Notes under the pieces: model-generated
Seen by the model: the letters and a program-made list of their open reading frames with translations, nothing else
Told to the model about the DNA's origin: nothing
The model's database searches: none
Position numbers and translations under genes: made by a program
Shown here: positions 14,665 through 23,370 of the stretch, piece after piece
Position numbering within the stretch: position 1 is the first letter of the stretch
How the letters are laid out: each line of letters starts with the position of its first letter
Origin: Oscillatoriales cyanobacterium
GTDB taxonomy: Bacteria; Cyanobacteriota; Cyanobacteriia; Cyanobacteriales; Microcoleaceae
DNA: 41,391 nucleotides
Direction of reading: 5' to 3'
Assembly: GCA_004292955.1 (NCBI GenBank)
Contig: RDXX01000052.1
Coordinates: 1-41,391 of the forward strand

Positions 14665-17640
14665 TCAACCGCCGCCTGCGTTTCTGCGCCGCCAGCAAGG
14701 GAAGCTGACAAAGCCCTTATTTTTACTCACAGTAACGTGACAAGAAGATTTAATCGAACCAACATTAAAACCGCTGTTATTTCTAATCGCATTTCCCCTT
14801 CCTCCCTGACTCGCGACTGCCAGCAAACTGCCCTTAACCGTATTATTTTCTACAATTGCATTCTGCATCCCATTAATTTTTTGCTCAGTATCCGCATTCA
14901 CATAAATCAAAGGCCAATCACCCTTAACATTAGACAATAACTTATTCCCAAAAATCCTCACATCTCGAATCCGAGGCACTTGAGAAATACCGATGTAAGA
15001 ATTGCCAGTATTACCGACAATCTCCGCTTGCCGAACCGAAGTTCCGCCGCAGCAAGCATGAATCACAATTCCCCCTCCGTCATTGCTGAGAAACTCGGAA
15101 TCTTTCAGTTGATGTCGGTACACTTGAAAGTCATTATCTTGTATTAAAACATTCCAGCCGGCCCATTCGATCGCCCTACTGTTAAAACTCGTATTTTTCC
15201 CAGCGACTCCCGCGCCTGTATCGTCCGTCCACCAGCGCTTGCGGGCATCATCTCGAATCGCATTATTTTTAACAACCAAGCCATTTCCCGACGCTCGGAT
15301 TCCCGCCCTCATGGTATGATAAACCCAATTATCGCGAATCGCAATACCTTTGCGAAACAGACCCGGCTCAGCACTTGGTTCCGCCGCCAGCACAAAGTTT
15401 TCTTCAGATTTGCCAGCCTTGGAACGGTTGACTAAAATACCGAAATGGTTGCTGTAGTCGAATCTAACATCATATTGGGCGATCGCGCCTGTCTCGCCAG
15501 ATTTTACTTGATATTCAGGTTGCTGGTAATTATCTGTTATACTATCGTTAAGTCGATTGTTAGCAATTAAAACATTAGCCAAAGCATTAATTTTGATATT
15601 AGCCACATAGGGATTGGCATATCGCTGCCATGCTAATTGAAAATTCAGGTCTGGGACTGAAGAACTGGGTTCGGCAACGTTATTGCTGCGGAGGCCGTAA
15701 ACCACAATATTTCTATTTTGACTGTAGTCGAGATTGCTGAGCAAGTAAATTGGCGATCGGTTAATATCTAGATTAACCACACCAATATTGCTATCAGTAT
15801 TAGGATTTTCAGTAAAGATTCTTTTAAAAGCCGTGCTGTTCGGACTTCCCATCCCTGAAAGTTGCGGTTCGTATTTAGGAAACACAAATTTTGTCGGAGG
15901 ATTGTACAAAGTTTGTTTAGCATCTGTCATTGCGGGAGTTTCCCCTCGAATGACTACTCCCGACTTCAAATAGATACTGTCTGGAAACTCATAAGTCCCC
16001 GCTGGAAAATAGACAACTCCGCCACCGTTAGCAGCAGCAATATCTCGGGCAAAATTAAACCTGTCAATCAGAGTGCCGCCTTGGAAGTCTTGGATATTGT
16101 ATGCACAAGTCCATTTAATTTCCGATGTCCAAGGATAAGATTGTTTTCCGTATCGAGAATCTATCGGATTATCCGTTGGCCCGCCGCTGGAACTTCCGCA
16201 GCCTAACAGTTGTCCGGGAAATAGCGATGATTTTGCTTTGACAATAAAGTTGTTGATATTATTGAAATTAGTTACATAAAAACTTCCGATTAACGAGACA
16301 ATAAATATACCCAAAAACATATAAAGCTGAACTTGAGGTGAAATTAATCTTCTTTTCTCGTTATCTTGAGAACAAGGATATCTAACAGCAGCGAAACTGA
16401 GAGTCCACCAGGCAATATGTGCGTATTGAGCGCAATCAAACCAGGTAACAGCAAAAACCAGATAAGCAATAGCAACTGCTGCAATCCCGCCAATAGAGGA
16501 TTGCAGCGCTAAAGATAAATAATATCCCCAAAGTGCAATGCCAGCAATCAGCCCCAAAATACCAACTGATACAGTTGTATCGAGAATCCAATTGTGAGCT
16601 TTATAAGTAGGAATTTCTCTGGTGCTAATTTCACCTTTTATGTTAATATAGTCGTAGGTAAACTCGTTCAAGTTGACGACTCTCGGAGTTACTTGAGGAT
16701 TCCTGATATAGGGATAAGCAATCCCTAAGCCGTCGAATCCCCATCCAAATAACGGGCGTTTTTTGATTCCTCTGGCTGCAAGTTCCCACATGGGCGATCG
16801 GCTGGACACGACTTGTTCGATGCTCGGTTTTTGCCAGTTGAGGGGTCTGTTAAGCGTCATGATGCCCGCAGCGAGGGTGCCCATCAGGGCTATACCGGTG
16901 AGAATTTTGTAGTATTGGCGTCCCAACAAATAAGCACAGGCAACAATCAAAGCTACAATTGCACTGCGGGTAGAAGTTAGCAGCAGTGCGGGAACAGCTA
17001 AAATCAAAGTAATTGCAGTTAATTTAGTATTCGTAAATCTCCAAAACCAACCGACAATAGCAGTAATTGCCGTCAACGCTAAAACTACGGCTGCGTGGCC
17101 GCGGTGGGAGTACAATCCTATGGGCTGCTGTCCTTGAAAAATGCTGCTGGCTAAAACATCACCTCTGATTTGTTTCCCCATTGTAGCGGTGTAGTCAATC
17201 CGCCAGTCAATGATTTGGGGGAAGATACTAAGAGAAAGAATGATGCCACCAATTAGCAATCCTTGGAATTGGGAATTGATCAGTTGCGGGCGCGCGATTA
17301 AGAGCAAGCTGTTGCTGAGAGTGAAGGCGGCAATTAACAGCCAGTATAGCCAGCCATCTCCCATTTGATCTTGACCGAGAAAAGAGGTTAAGGGAAAAGG
17401 ACTGTGCAGAGTGGAGATAGCTCCTATTGAGAGAAATATTGTCCAAAGTATTAGAGAAATCTTCCATTGTCTGGAAATGGTTAGGACTTTTCTTTGTTCC
17501 CACAAAAGAGCGAGATTGACTCCTACTATTAGCCAGATAATTAATACCTTGGGGGAAGTCCAGATGATGCCCCGGCTGCTTCCCCAAGGGTTGATGAGAA
17601 TGATGCTGAGGGCAAACAGGATGGTGTAGAGGCTTTTCAT
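14665..17640 (-). CDS. O-antigen-ligase-like membrane domain fused to beta-helix
   Basis: A 991-aa protein in two parts. Residues 1 to about 460 form a polytopic membrane domain with about 11-12 helices, resembling the Wzy/WaaL/PglL (O-antigen ligase) family: SHRGHAAVVLAL, TSTRSAIVAL, then SRSPMWELAARGIKKRPLFG, GWGFDG and KAHNWILDTTVSVGILG with the conserved His-Asn. From about 500 to the end lies a pectate-lyase-type right-handed beta-helix, starting TLIDRFNFARDIAAANGGG and GVVYFPAGTYEF and continuing with Asn-rich rungs (VVKNNAIRDD, VLIQDNDF, RIFGNKL, IVENNTV). WaaL/PglL-type enzymes transfer lipid-linked glycans on the periplasmic face; the beta-helix probably binds or cuts polysaccharide. 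The start codon overlaps the stop of the PEP-CTERM gene by one base (TAATG), so the two are translationally coupled. I do not know this fusion as a named family. Confidence 0.8.
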   Translation of the reverse strand: MKSLYTILFALSIILINPWGSSRGIIWTSPKVLIIWLIVGVNLALLWEQRKVLTISRQWKISLILWTIFLSIGAISTLHSPFPLTSFLGQDQMGDGWLYWLLIAAFTLSNSLLLIARPQLINSQFQGLLIGGIILSLSIFPQIIDWRIDYTATMGKQIRGDVLASSIFQGQQPIGLYSHRGHAAVVLALTAITAIVGWFWRFTNTKLTAITLILAVPALLLTSTRSAIVALIVACAYLLGRQYYKILTGIALMGTLAAGIMTLNRPLNWQKPSIEQVVSSRSPMWELAARGIKKRPLFGWGFDGLGIAYPYIRNPQVTPRVVNLNEFTYDYINIKGEISTREIPTYKAHNWILDTTVSVGILGLIAGIALWGYYLSLALQSSIGGIAAVAIAYLVFAVTWFDCAQYAHIAWWTLSFAAVRYPCSQDNEKRRLISPQVQLYMFLGIFIVSLIGSFYVTNFNNINNFIVKAKSSLFPGQLLGCGSSSGGPTDNPIDSRYGKQSYPWTSEIKWTCAYNIQDFQGGTLIDRFNFARDIAAANGGGVVYFPAGTYEFPDSIYLKSGVVIRGETPAMTDAKQTLYNPPTKFVFPKYEPQLSGMGSPNSTAFKRIFTENPNTDSNIGVVNLDINRSPIYLLSNLDYSQNRNIVVYGLRSNNVAEPSSSVPDLNFQLAWQRYANPYVANIKINALANVLIANNRLNDSITDNYQQPEYQVKSGETGAIAQYDVRFDYSNHFGILVNRSKAGKSEENFVLAAEPSAEPGLFRKGIAIRDNWVYHTMRAGIRASGNGLVVKNNAIRDDARKRWWTDDTGAGVAGKNTSFNSRAIEWAGWNVLIQDNDFQVYRHQLKDSEFLSNDGGGIVIHACCGGTSVRQAEIVGNTGNSYIGISQVPRIRDVRIFGNKLLSNVKGDWPLIYVNADTEQKINGMQNAIVENNTVKGSLLAVASQGGRGNAIRNNSGFNVGSIKSSCHVTVSKNKGFVSFPCWRRRNAGGG

Positions 17641-19406
17641 TACTCTTTGTTTTTCCTATTTTTTAGTCTGGTAATGACAGGCAATATGGCTAGGGCAAAT
17701 AGTGTTCCTAATGCGGTAGTAGGTTCGGGAACGGCTTCTACGGGGAGGGCATCGTCGTCGGTGTTTTTAGATGAAACATTTTGAGTTTTTGCAGTGAGAG
17801 TATCGTCAACATACGATAGTTGTGGGTCTTGAAGTAACTTGCTGCTGATGTTGGCTAAATCTAGTGCATCGGAATTGTTATCCTCTGAAGATAGTTCTGG
17901 GTCTTGGAGTAAGTCGGCGCTAATGCCTCCGATATCTGCGTTATTTTCGTTGTTGTCTGTTGACAATGATTCTGAATCAAGAAGTAGATTACTGCTAATG
18001 TCAGTTAAATCTATCTTCTTTTCGCTGCTAGGAGTTGATGATTGTTCAGGATTTTCTAGCAATTCCCCACTGACGCTAGCTACGTTTAAATCTTCAGAGC
18101 TGGTACGAGTTGATGAGAGTTCAGGACTGAAAAGTAAGTCGCGACTGACGCTAGCTACGTCCACGTTATCGGTGGCATAGTTATTGTTACCTTTGGCAGC
18201 ACTGTCAAAAAGTAGCTTCAGGGCTAAGGTAAGGGTATTACCACTTCTGAGAGAAGAAGCGGGAACCGCCCGAATCGGACGACCGCCACCACTGGGGCTT
18301 GGTGCTGGACGCGGACTCGGCGCTGGAATCGGACTGGGTGCTGGACGCGGACTCGGCGCTGGACGCGGACTCGGCGCTGGAATCGGACTGGGTGCTGGAC
18401 GCGGACTCGGCGCTGGACGCGGACTGGGGCTGGGGGCTGGGCGAGGACTTGGGGTAGGAGATGGTCTTGGAGTCGGGCGCGGACTTGGGGTAGGGGATGG
18501 TCTTGGGGTCGGGCGCGGGGAGGGTGTAACAGAAACGCATCCGCCACCACCGCTAGCACCGGAACAAGGTTTAGGGCTAGGATTTGGGGTAAATGTGCTT
18601 GTCCAACCCCATGAAATACCATTGTAAATTTTGACAAATCCAACAGTTTTATTGTTGATTATTTTAGGCCCTATAAACTTAGCTAAGTAAAGTTCAAAAT
18701 TCCAATCATTGTTGTAAAAGTAACTTGGTTTTGGCCTTTGTATAGAATTGTAAGGTACGTCGAACGCAGAAAACAAAAGGTCTCCTGTTTGAGAGTTGGT
18801 TTTTCCAGATAATCCTCCACCGGGATAGAAAGGGTTGAGAGAATTGGGAGTATCAATTAAATCAAAATAAGTTTTTGTCTGACCATAAACCGTTATAGGC
18901 TGACCGCCAGTATTAACAGTTGCTCTTTGAATCCAAAAAGTATCATTATTGATGTTTGGATTTGGTTCATCCTGACGGTTCCGCTCGTAATCTACGGAGA
19001 AAGAAGCTCCTACTCCACCTTTATTGCCACCCGGAATAGGAAATGTCACTCCTGGATACTTACCAGCTAAATCACCTCCACAAGGAGTCAGAGGTTGACA
19101 GGGATAGTAACTTGTAACATTAAAATCTCCGTTTAAATTTGCACCTTTTTTGAATTGCCAGTTAGCTCCATAGCTTTGTCCTAGTATATTCAAAAAATCC
19201 CTGCTTCCACCCCGTTCTATTTCCTTTATATTTTTCGTCTTTACAGTAACAATGCCATTAAGATTGCCATCGGCACTACTTACCTGTACAGAATCAGAAG
19301 AACTATTTGTTTGACCTTTGATATTAAACGCAAGGCTATGCTGACACATCGGCTCTGTCAGTACCGCTGTTGCTAAAATAATCACGGATAATTTTTGCGA
19401 TTGCAT
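17640..19406 (-). CDS. PEP-CTERM surface protein A
   Basis: A 588-aa exported protein. In order: a signal peptide (about 1-28, ending SLAFNI); an N-terminal domain of about 250 aa with a conserved YYPCQPLTPCGG Cys pair, ending at IYNGISWGW; a stalk of Pro-Ser-Arg-Thr-Ala repeats (about 293-385); five acidic repeats of about 25 aa of the type DLANISSKLLQDPQLS (about 415-540); and a PEP-CTERM sorting tag near the end (AVPEPTTALGT, a hydrophobic helix, then RLKNRKNK). PEP-CTERM proteins are cut by an exosortase and displayed at the envelope or in exopolysaccharide; no exosortase gene is present here. It is paralogous with the protein at 21288-23279 over all segments. The following ligase/beta-helix gene overlaps its stop codon. 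Confidence 0.9.
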   Translation of the reverse strand: MQSQKLSVIILATAVLTEPMCQHSLAFNIKGQTNSSSDSVQVSSADGNLNGIVTVKTKNIKEIERGGSRDFLNILGQSYGANWQFKKGANLNGDFNVTSYYPCQPLTPCGGDLAGKYPGVTFPIPGGNKGGVGASFSVDYERNRQDEPNPNINNDTFWIQRATVNTGGQPITVYGQTKTYFDLIDTPNSLNPFYPGGGLSGKTNSQTGDLLFSAFDVPYNSIQRPKPSYFYNNDWNFELYLAKFIGPKIINNKTVGFVKIYNGISWGWTSTFTPNPSPKPCSGASGGGGCVSVTPSPRPTPRPSPTPSPRPTPRPSPTPSPRPAPSPSPRPAPSPRPAPSPIPAPSPRPAPSPRPAPSPIPAPSPRPAPSPSGGGRPIRAVPASSLRSGNTLTLALKLLFDSAAKGNNNYATDNVDVASVSRDLLFSPELSSTRTSSEDLNVASVSGELLENPEQSSTPSSEKKIDLTDISSNLLLDSESLSTDNNENNADIGGISADLLQDPELSSEDNNSDALDLANISSKLLQDPQLSYVDDTLTAKTQNVSSKNTDDDALPVEAVPEPTTALGTLFALAILPVITRLKNRKNKE

Positions 19407-19485
19407 TTTGGTATTTCCTTATTTTCAAAAAAGATTAGGCTTCGTTCAAATATGATGCCAAAGGCAATTGGGAAGCAAATCTGGC

Positions 19486-20160
19486 TTAGGAAGAGACTAA
19501 TTTAATTTCTACCCAGGGAGTAGAAAATAGACCTTTCACAATTCCTTTTAACTGCCTACGTTGTCCATTTTTTAGATTGACGTAAGAAATCTCTGTATTA
19601 GCATTTTCGTAGGTCAATCGAACATCATAAGTACCGGGGGTGAAAGTTCCGAATGACAATGAACGACCCCTACTCCGCTCGTAGGCTCCAAATAGAAGCC
19701 TATTCTCATTCCAGTAAAATTCTCCTTCCCAAAATACTGTGAAGCTTTTTCCAGGTGGAACCAATGGAAAATCACGCTCAGTCAGAGGTATAAGACTCAA
19801 TGCAAAGTCATCCATAAAAAGGGCTTTATCATTGAATCCTATGAATTCTGGGGTAAGGTGGTACTTATTGAAACGGATGGGTACTGAGGTCTTGTTGGTA
19901 ATCCGAATACCAACTCGCCAAGGGGTCTTTATATCAGGCATATTTTCTGGGATGCTCACTACCTGATTCGGCACAACAGTTTCAAAGATGACTCCATCTA
20001 CTTCAACTGAATTGTTGGTATTAGTTAACTGAACAGATGTTAATTCAGTAGTTTTGACTGCGCTCATATTTTTTGAAGCAAATACTTCGGGAGAAACATG
20101 AGCTACTGCTACTCCTCCAGACAAAAATAAAGCCACCAGAAATAGAAAAAAATACCTCAT
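19486..20160 (-). CDS. Secreted beta-rich module protein, cassette A
   Basis: A 224-aa protein with a signal peptide (MRYFFLFLVALFLSGGVAVA) and one copy of a beta-rich module shared by four loci in this region. The module begins SVEVDGVIFETVVPNQV and VSIPENM, has the central VGIRITNKTSVPIRF, a PGKSFTVFW turn, PGTYDVRLTYE, and ends STPWVEIKLV. The pattern suggests an Ig-like beta-sandwich; I do not recognise a named family. ATG 20160 is preceded by GAGAGGGCGAG, a good ribosome-binding site, whereas the upstream TTG (20175) is not needed. It lies 26 bp after the anchored protein and about 80 bp before the PEP-CTERM gene, so the three probably form an operon. Confidence 0.75.
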   Translation of the reverse strand: MRYFFLFLVALFLSGGVAVAHVSPEVFASKNMSAVKTTELTSVQLTNTNNSVEVDGVIFETVVPNQVVSIPENMPDIKTPWRVGIRITNKTSVPIRFNKYHLTPEFIGFNDKALFMDDFALSLIPLTERDFPLVPPGKSFTVFWEGEFYWNENRLLFGAYERSRGRSLSFGTFTPGTYDVRLTYENANTEISYVNLKNGQRRQLKGIVKGLFSTPWVEIKLVSS

Positions 20161-20186
20161 ATCTCGCCCTCTCAATTACCGGACAA

Positions 20187-20621
20187 TCAGCGAACAAACC
20201 AGAACCACACCGCCGCACCAATTACCATCAGCCAAAATAGTTTCCCGCCACGGACATTCGACTCGGACGGCTGCTTAATCAAAGTATACTTGTAATATCC
20301 CTTCATCGGCTGAGTATCATCCTGAACAGATCTAGACATCGGCCAATCAAACGCAGATTTCGATCGCTCGGACGGCATCCGAACTCCACTGGGTGGAAAA
20401 CCGTAGGATAGTGGTAGGCGCCAATGCTGCGGTAGGCTTTCTTGTTCGGCAATTTGCTTCTCCGTCAGCGGTACAAACTCCAACTTATACTCACCAGTCA
20501 GATGAGGTCTCATTATTTGATAGAAACTGCTACGAAATTGATGGCGTTCGAGCTTTGATGGTGGTCTGTAATTATATTTGTTGCAGCAATGTTTATCAGT
20601 GTAGTGTTCTTGCCAGTTCAT
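20187..20621 (-). CDS. Small C-terminally anchored protein, cassette A
   Basis: A 144-aa protein of unknown family. The N-terminal part has a Cys-Cys/Lys-Tyr-Asn segment (DKHCCNKYNYRPPS), the middle reads LEFVPLTEKQIAEQESL, and the C-terminus is a single hydrophobic helix GGKLFWLMVIGAAVWFWF followed by VR and the stop. This is a tail-anchor arrangement with no N-terminal signal. The paralogue at 25065-25559 has an almost identical helix. The start at 20621 is chosen because GAGGAATAATT precedes it and it aligns with the paralogue start. The upstream in-frame ATG (20666) falls in a leader that is conserved as DNA but not as protein. It is the first gene of cassette A. Confidence 0.75.
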   Translation of the reverse strand: MNWQEHYTDKHCCNKYNYRPPSKLERHQFRSSFYQIMRPHLTGEYKLEFVPLTEKQIAEQESLPQHWRLPLSYGFPPSGVRMPSERSKSAFDWPMSRSVQDDTQPMKGYYKYTLIKQPSESNVRGGKLFWLMVIGAAVWFWFVR

Positions 20622-21055
20622 AATTATTCCTCGTTGATGTCCCTGATAATGAACGAAGAGATTCATAGCGATGGGATAAGTCTAAGCGTAATTAAATAGA
20701 TTGGCAATAGTTATAAAAAAAAAACTATCTTAAAAAATTTAACTAATAAATAAAATTTATAATAGTAAGTAACTCAGGCTTAATTTAAGTTGATAAAACA
20801 TTGCAATCTACACAATATGAGTATTTATATGTACGTAGGGTAAAGTAGAGTTTACAGAATTTTTACAAGAGTGTCAGTTAACTTGACGGGCTTTTTAAAA
20901 CAGAGTGTTGCCGAGCGTTATACATGGTATGCGGTTGACTATAAAATTGGTGATTCGACAGCCGCAAAAAATACAATTTCCTCTCGAACTTGGCTCAAGT
21001 GAGTCTAAGTGTTATATGCAAGTAGTTTTACTTAAGTGTGTGATGCCAGTCGAAA
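20622..21055 (-). promoter_or_regulatory. AT-rich leader of cassette A
   Basis: This AT-rich stretch precedes cassette A. Blocks are shared with the leader of cassette B: AATCTCTTCGTTCAT (minus strand, around 20648-20662), and on the plus strand GGCTTAATT, AAAACATTGCAA and CAAGAGTGT (about 20778-20875, matching about 25878-25950). Conserved noncoding blocks in front of both cassettes suggest a common promoter or control region. I could not fix a -35/-10 pair with confidence. Confidence 0.5.
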
Positions 21056-21253
21056 GGTCGATCGCACGTTTGGACAATTAACTCAAAAGGTCGATCGCAC
21101 TTATTACACAATTTACTCAAAATGGCGATCGCACTTATTACACAATTTACTCAAAATGGCGATCGCACTTATTACACAATTTACTCAAAATGGCGATCGC
21201 ACGTTTAGACAATTTACTCAAAAGTTAGACAATTTAGTCAAAAGGTCGATCGA
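21056..21253. repeat. Tandem array of 33-34-bp HIP1-containing units
   Basis: Units lie at 21056-21088, 21089-21122, 21123-21156, 21157-21190 and 21191-21223, plus two partial ones. Each has the form (GG/TG)(T)CGATCGCAC, a short variable part, and ACAATTTACTCAAAA. Units 3 and 4 are identical over 34 bp. The array is between the end of cassette B and the leader of cassette A. A related shorter version (GGTCGATCGCAC...CTCAAAAAGTCGATCGCA) is at about 25982-26030 upstream of cassette B. Confidence 0.9.
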
Positions 21254-21287
21254 AAACAGACAGACAACAACCTCAATAAATACTCTA

Positions 21288-23279
21288 CTACTTCTGAGTT
21301 TTCCTGTTTTTGAGCTTGAGGAATATACCTAATCCGGTGAGTGCTAATAGCGTTCCTAATTCAGTCGTAGGTTCGGGAACGGCTTCGGCTGGGAGGGCAT
21401 CATCGTCAGGGTTTTTAGTTTTGGAGGCTAGGGAGTTGTTATCCTCTGAGGCTAGTTCTGGGTCTTCCAATAAGTCGCCGCTGATGCCAGCTAAATCAAG
21501 TTCATTTTCGTTACTGTCGGTTGATGATAATTCTGGGTCTTCGAGCAAGTTGCCACTGATGCTAGCTAAATTGACTTGGTTTTCGTTGTTGTCTGTTGAT
21601 GATGATTCTGGGTCTTCAAGTAAATCACTGCTGATGCTAGCTAAATTGACTTGGTTTTCGTTGCTGTCCGTTGATGATAGTTCTGAGTCTTCAAGTAAAT
21701 CACGACTAACGCCAGCTAGGTTTGCATTGTTCAAACTATTGTCCGTTGATGATAATTCTGGGTCTTCAAGTAACTCACTGCTGATATTTGCTAGGTCTGT
21801 GGCATCGCTATCAACACCAAAAGTTGCGTAGGTGCGGGCAGCGCGAATTGGCGAACTGGGCCGCCCAAAGGATGAGGGCGATGTAGTAGTTGTTGTTGAT
21901 GTTGAGACAACGACAGTTGATGATGTTGACCCCAGTGGAGATGTCACCCAAGGTGTAGGAGTTGGCCAGGGTGAGGGAGTCCAAGGTGAGGGAGTTGGCA
22001 AAGGTGTCGAGGTTAGTCGAGGTGATGGTGTTGCTGTTGTTGCCCATGGTGCAGGCGTAGGCCAAGGTGATGGAATCCAAGCTGACGGGGTTGGCCAAGG
22101 TGATGAAGTCCAAGCTGAGGGTGTAGGAGTTCGTGATGGAGTCCAAGCTGAGGGTACTGGTGCTGGCCCGGGTGTTGGTGCTGGCCCGGGTGTTGGTGCA
22201 GGTGATACTAATATTATTGTTGATGGTGTTGGTGACGGGCTTGGTGCAGGTGCTGGACGCGGTGTTGGCAAAGGTGAAGGGGTTGGTCGTGGTGTTGGTT
22301 TTGGTGATGCTGTTACGTAGCCTATGCCACCGCCGCCACTAGCACTACTAGCGACCGGTTCACCTTTGGGTATACGTATGGGTGGCAAGTCGAAGTCGGG
22401 AATGATGGGAATGATAAACGGGAATGGCTTTGGGCTTGGAGTTGGAGTTGGCTTTGGAACGGGAACGGGATCTGGTTCTTTGCGACGAGTTACTGTGTTT
22501 TTCCAACCCCATCTGATTCCGTTGTAAATGGTGATTGTTCTTTTCTTACTTGTTGGTGGCGTAGTCTCTTGAACTAGGTAGAGTTGCGCTGTGAAATAAT
22601 TGTTTCTTCTAGCAGAACTTAAACCTGAATTATATGGTCGATCCATAAAGAAGTCTTCACCCGCAAAATCAGTGTTGTTTGGACCGTCGTAGTAGGGATT
22701 TTGTTTTTTATTAAAATTATCGATAAAAGGAACACCATGTATCCGAGATGCACCTGGTATAGTGCTACCGTAGTTAGCTTGTACAATCTGAATCCAATAA
22801 AGTTTACCTTCACCTGGTTGAGGATCGCCCTTTCCTGGATGATACTTTAAGTGAAAAAGAGATCCCACTCCCCGATAAGTTTCATATTTTGTTTCAGGGA
22901 TAGACGTACTAGCCCCACCACACGGATCCTTAGGAGAGCAAGCTTGATAAGTTATTACCTCAAAACTACCCTTTAAGTCCTCTGCGGCTGCATTAAAAGT
23001 CCAACCAGACCGACGTTGATCAGACAGAAAAGACCATGCTGAAAGAGTTCTTTTAAAAATAGGCGTTCCACCATGGGGCAGAGGCTCCGACCATAATCCC
23101 ATACCTATCTCCGTTGTGGTTTCTCGATTCTTATCTATTTGGTAAGTAGATACGGGTTCGTAATACCTGGTAGCACCGGGAGTTGGGGGGATAATATTAA
23201 AAGCAATACTTGCTTTGCCCGTCAATCCAACTATCAAGAATGATGTTAACAAAACTTGGGAATATTGTCGAAATAACAT
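21288..23279 (-). CDS. PEP-CTERM surface protein B
   Basis: A 663-aa paralogue of the protein at 17640-19406. It has a signal peptide (about 1-28, again ending in AFNI), an N-terminal domain with the conserved YQACSPKDPCGG Cys pair and the end signature IYNGIRWGW, then a long Pro/Ser/Thr/Trp-rich stalk (about 268-480) including several S-A-W-T/I-P-S-P-W-P-T-P units. Five acidic 25-aa repeats follow (about 497-620; typical unit VNLASISGNLLEDPELSSTD), then the PEP-CTERM tag (AVPEPTTELGTLLALTGLG, basic end RKTQK). The stalk and repeats differ in length and detail from protein A, so these parts evolve by repeat turnover. A surface-displayed, possibly O-glycosylated protein is the inference. Confidence 0.9.
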   Translation of the reverse strand: MLFRQYSQVLLTSFLIVGLTGKASIAFNIIPPTPGATRYYEPVSTYQIDKNRETTTEIGMGLWSEPLPHGGTPIFKRTLSAWSFLSDQRRSGWTFNAAAEDLKGSFEVITYQACSPKDPCGGASTSIPETKYETYRGVGSLFHLKYHPGKGDPQPGEGKLYWIQIVQANYGSTIPGASRIHGVPFIDNFNKKQNPYYDGPNNTDFAGEDFFMDRPYNSGLSSARRNNYFTAQLYLVQETTPPTSKKRTITIYNGIRWGWKNTVTRRKEPDPVPVPKPTPTPSPKPFPFIIPIIPDFDLPPIRIPKGEPVASSASGGGGIGYVTASPKPTPRPTPSPLPTPRPAPAPSPSPTPSTIILVSPAPTPGPAPTPGPAPVPSAWTPSRTPTPSAWTSSPWPTPSAWIPSPWPTPAPWATTATPSPRLTSTPLPTPSPWTPSPWPTPTPWVTSPLGSTSSTVVVSTSTTTTTSPSSFGRPSSPIRAARTYATFGVDSDATDLANISSELLEDPELSSTDNSLNNANLAGVSRDLLEDSELSSTDSNENQVNLASISSDLLEDPESSSTDNNENQVNLASISGNLLEDPELSSTDSNENELDLAGISGDLLEDPELASEDNNSLASKTKNPDDDALPAEAVPEPTTELGTLLALTGLGIFLKLKNRKTQK

Positions 23280-23370
23280 GGGTTTTGACTCCTAGAGGTA
23301 TGAGGTTTAAAAGAAATATCAGCTTTTAAGGATAATTAGATGAAATAGGCTCTTTCACTTTAAGCTCAAT

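Noticed and set aside
18184-18627. Long open frames on the other strand and in other frames across the Pro-rich stalk of PEP-CTERM protein A, including Gly-rich and Arg-rich translations
   Set aside because: They are by-products of the biased repeat sequence; the minus-strand frame alone has signal peptide, repeats and PEP-CTERM tag. The same holds for 21832-22527.
20622-20666. 15-residue N-terminal extension of the cassette A anchored protein
   Set aside because: The DNA block is shared with cassette B as leader, but is not conserved as protein, and a good ribosome-binding site precedes ATG 20621.
21056-21253. Possible CRISPR array
   Set aside because: Units follow each other directly without unique spacers, and there are no cas genes.
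21036-21332. 98-codon plus-strand frame across the 34-bp array
   Set aside because: The protein is just the translation of the tandem units in shifting frames; it has no family resemblance and overlaps the end of the PEP-CTERM B gene.
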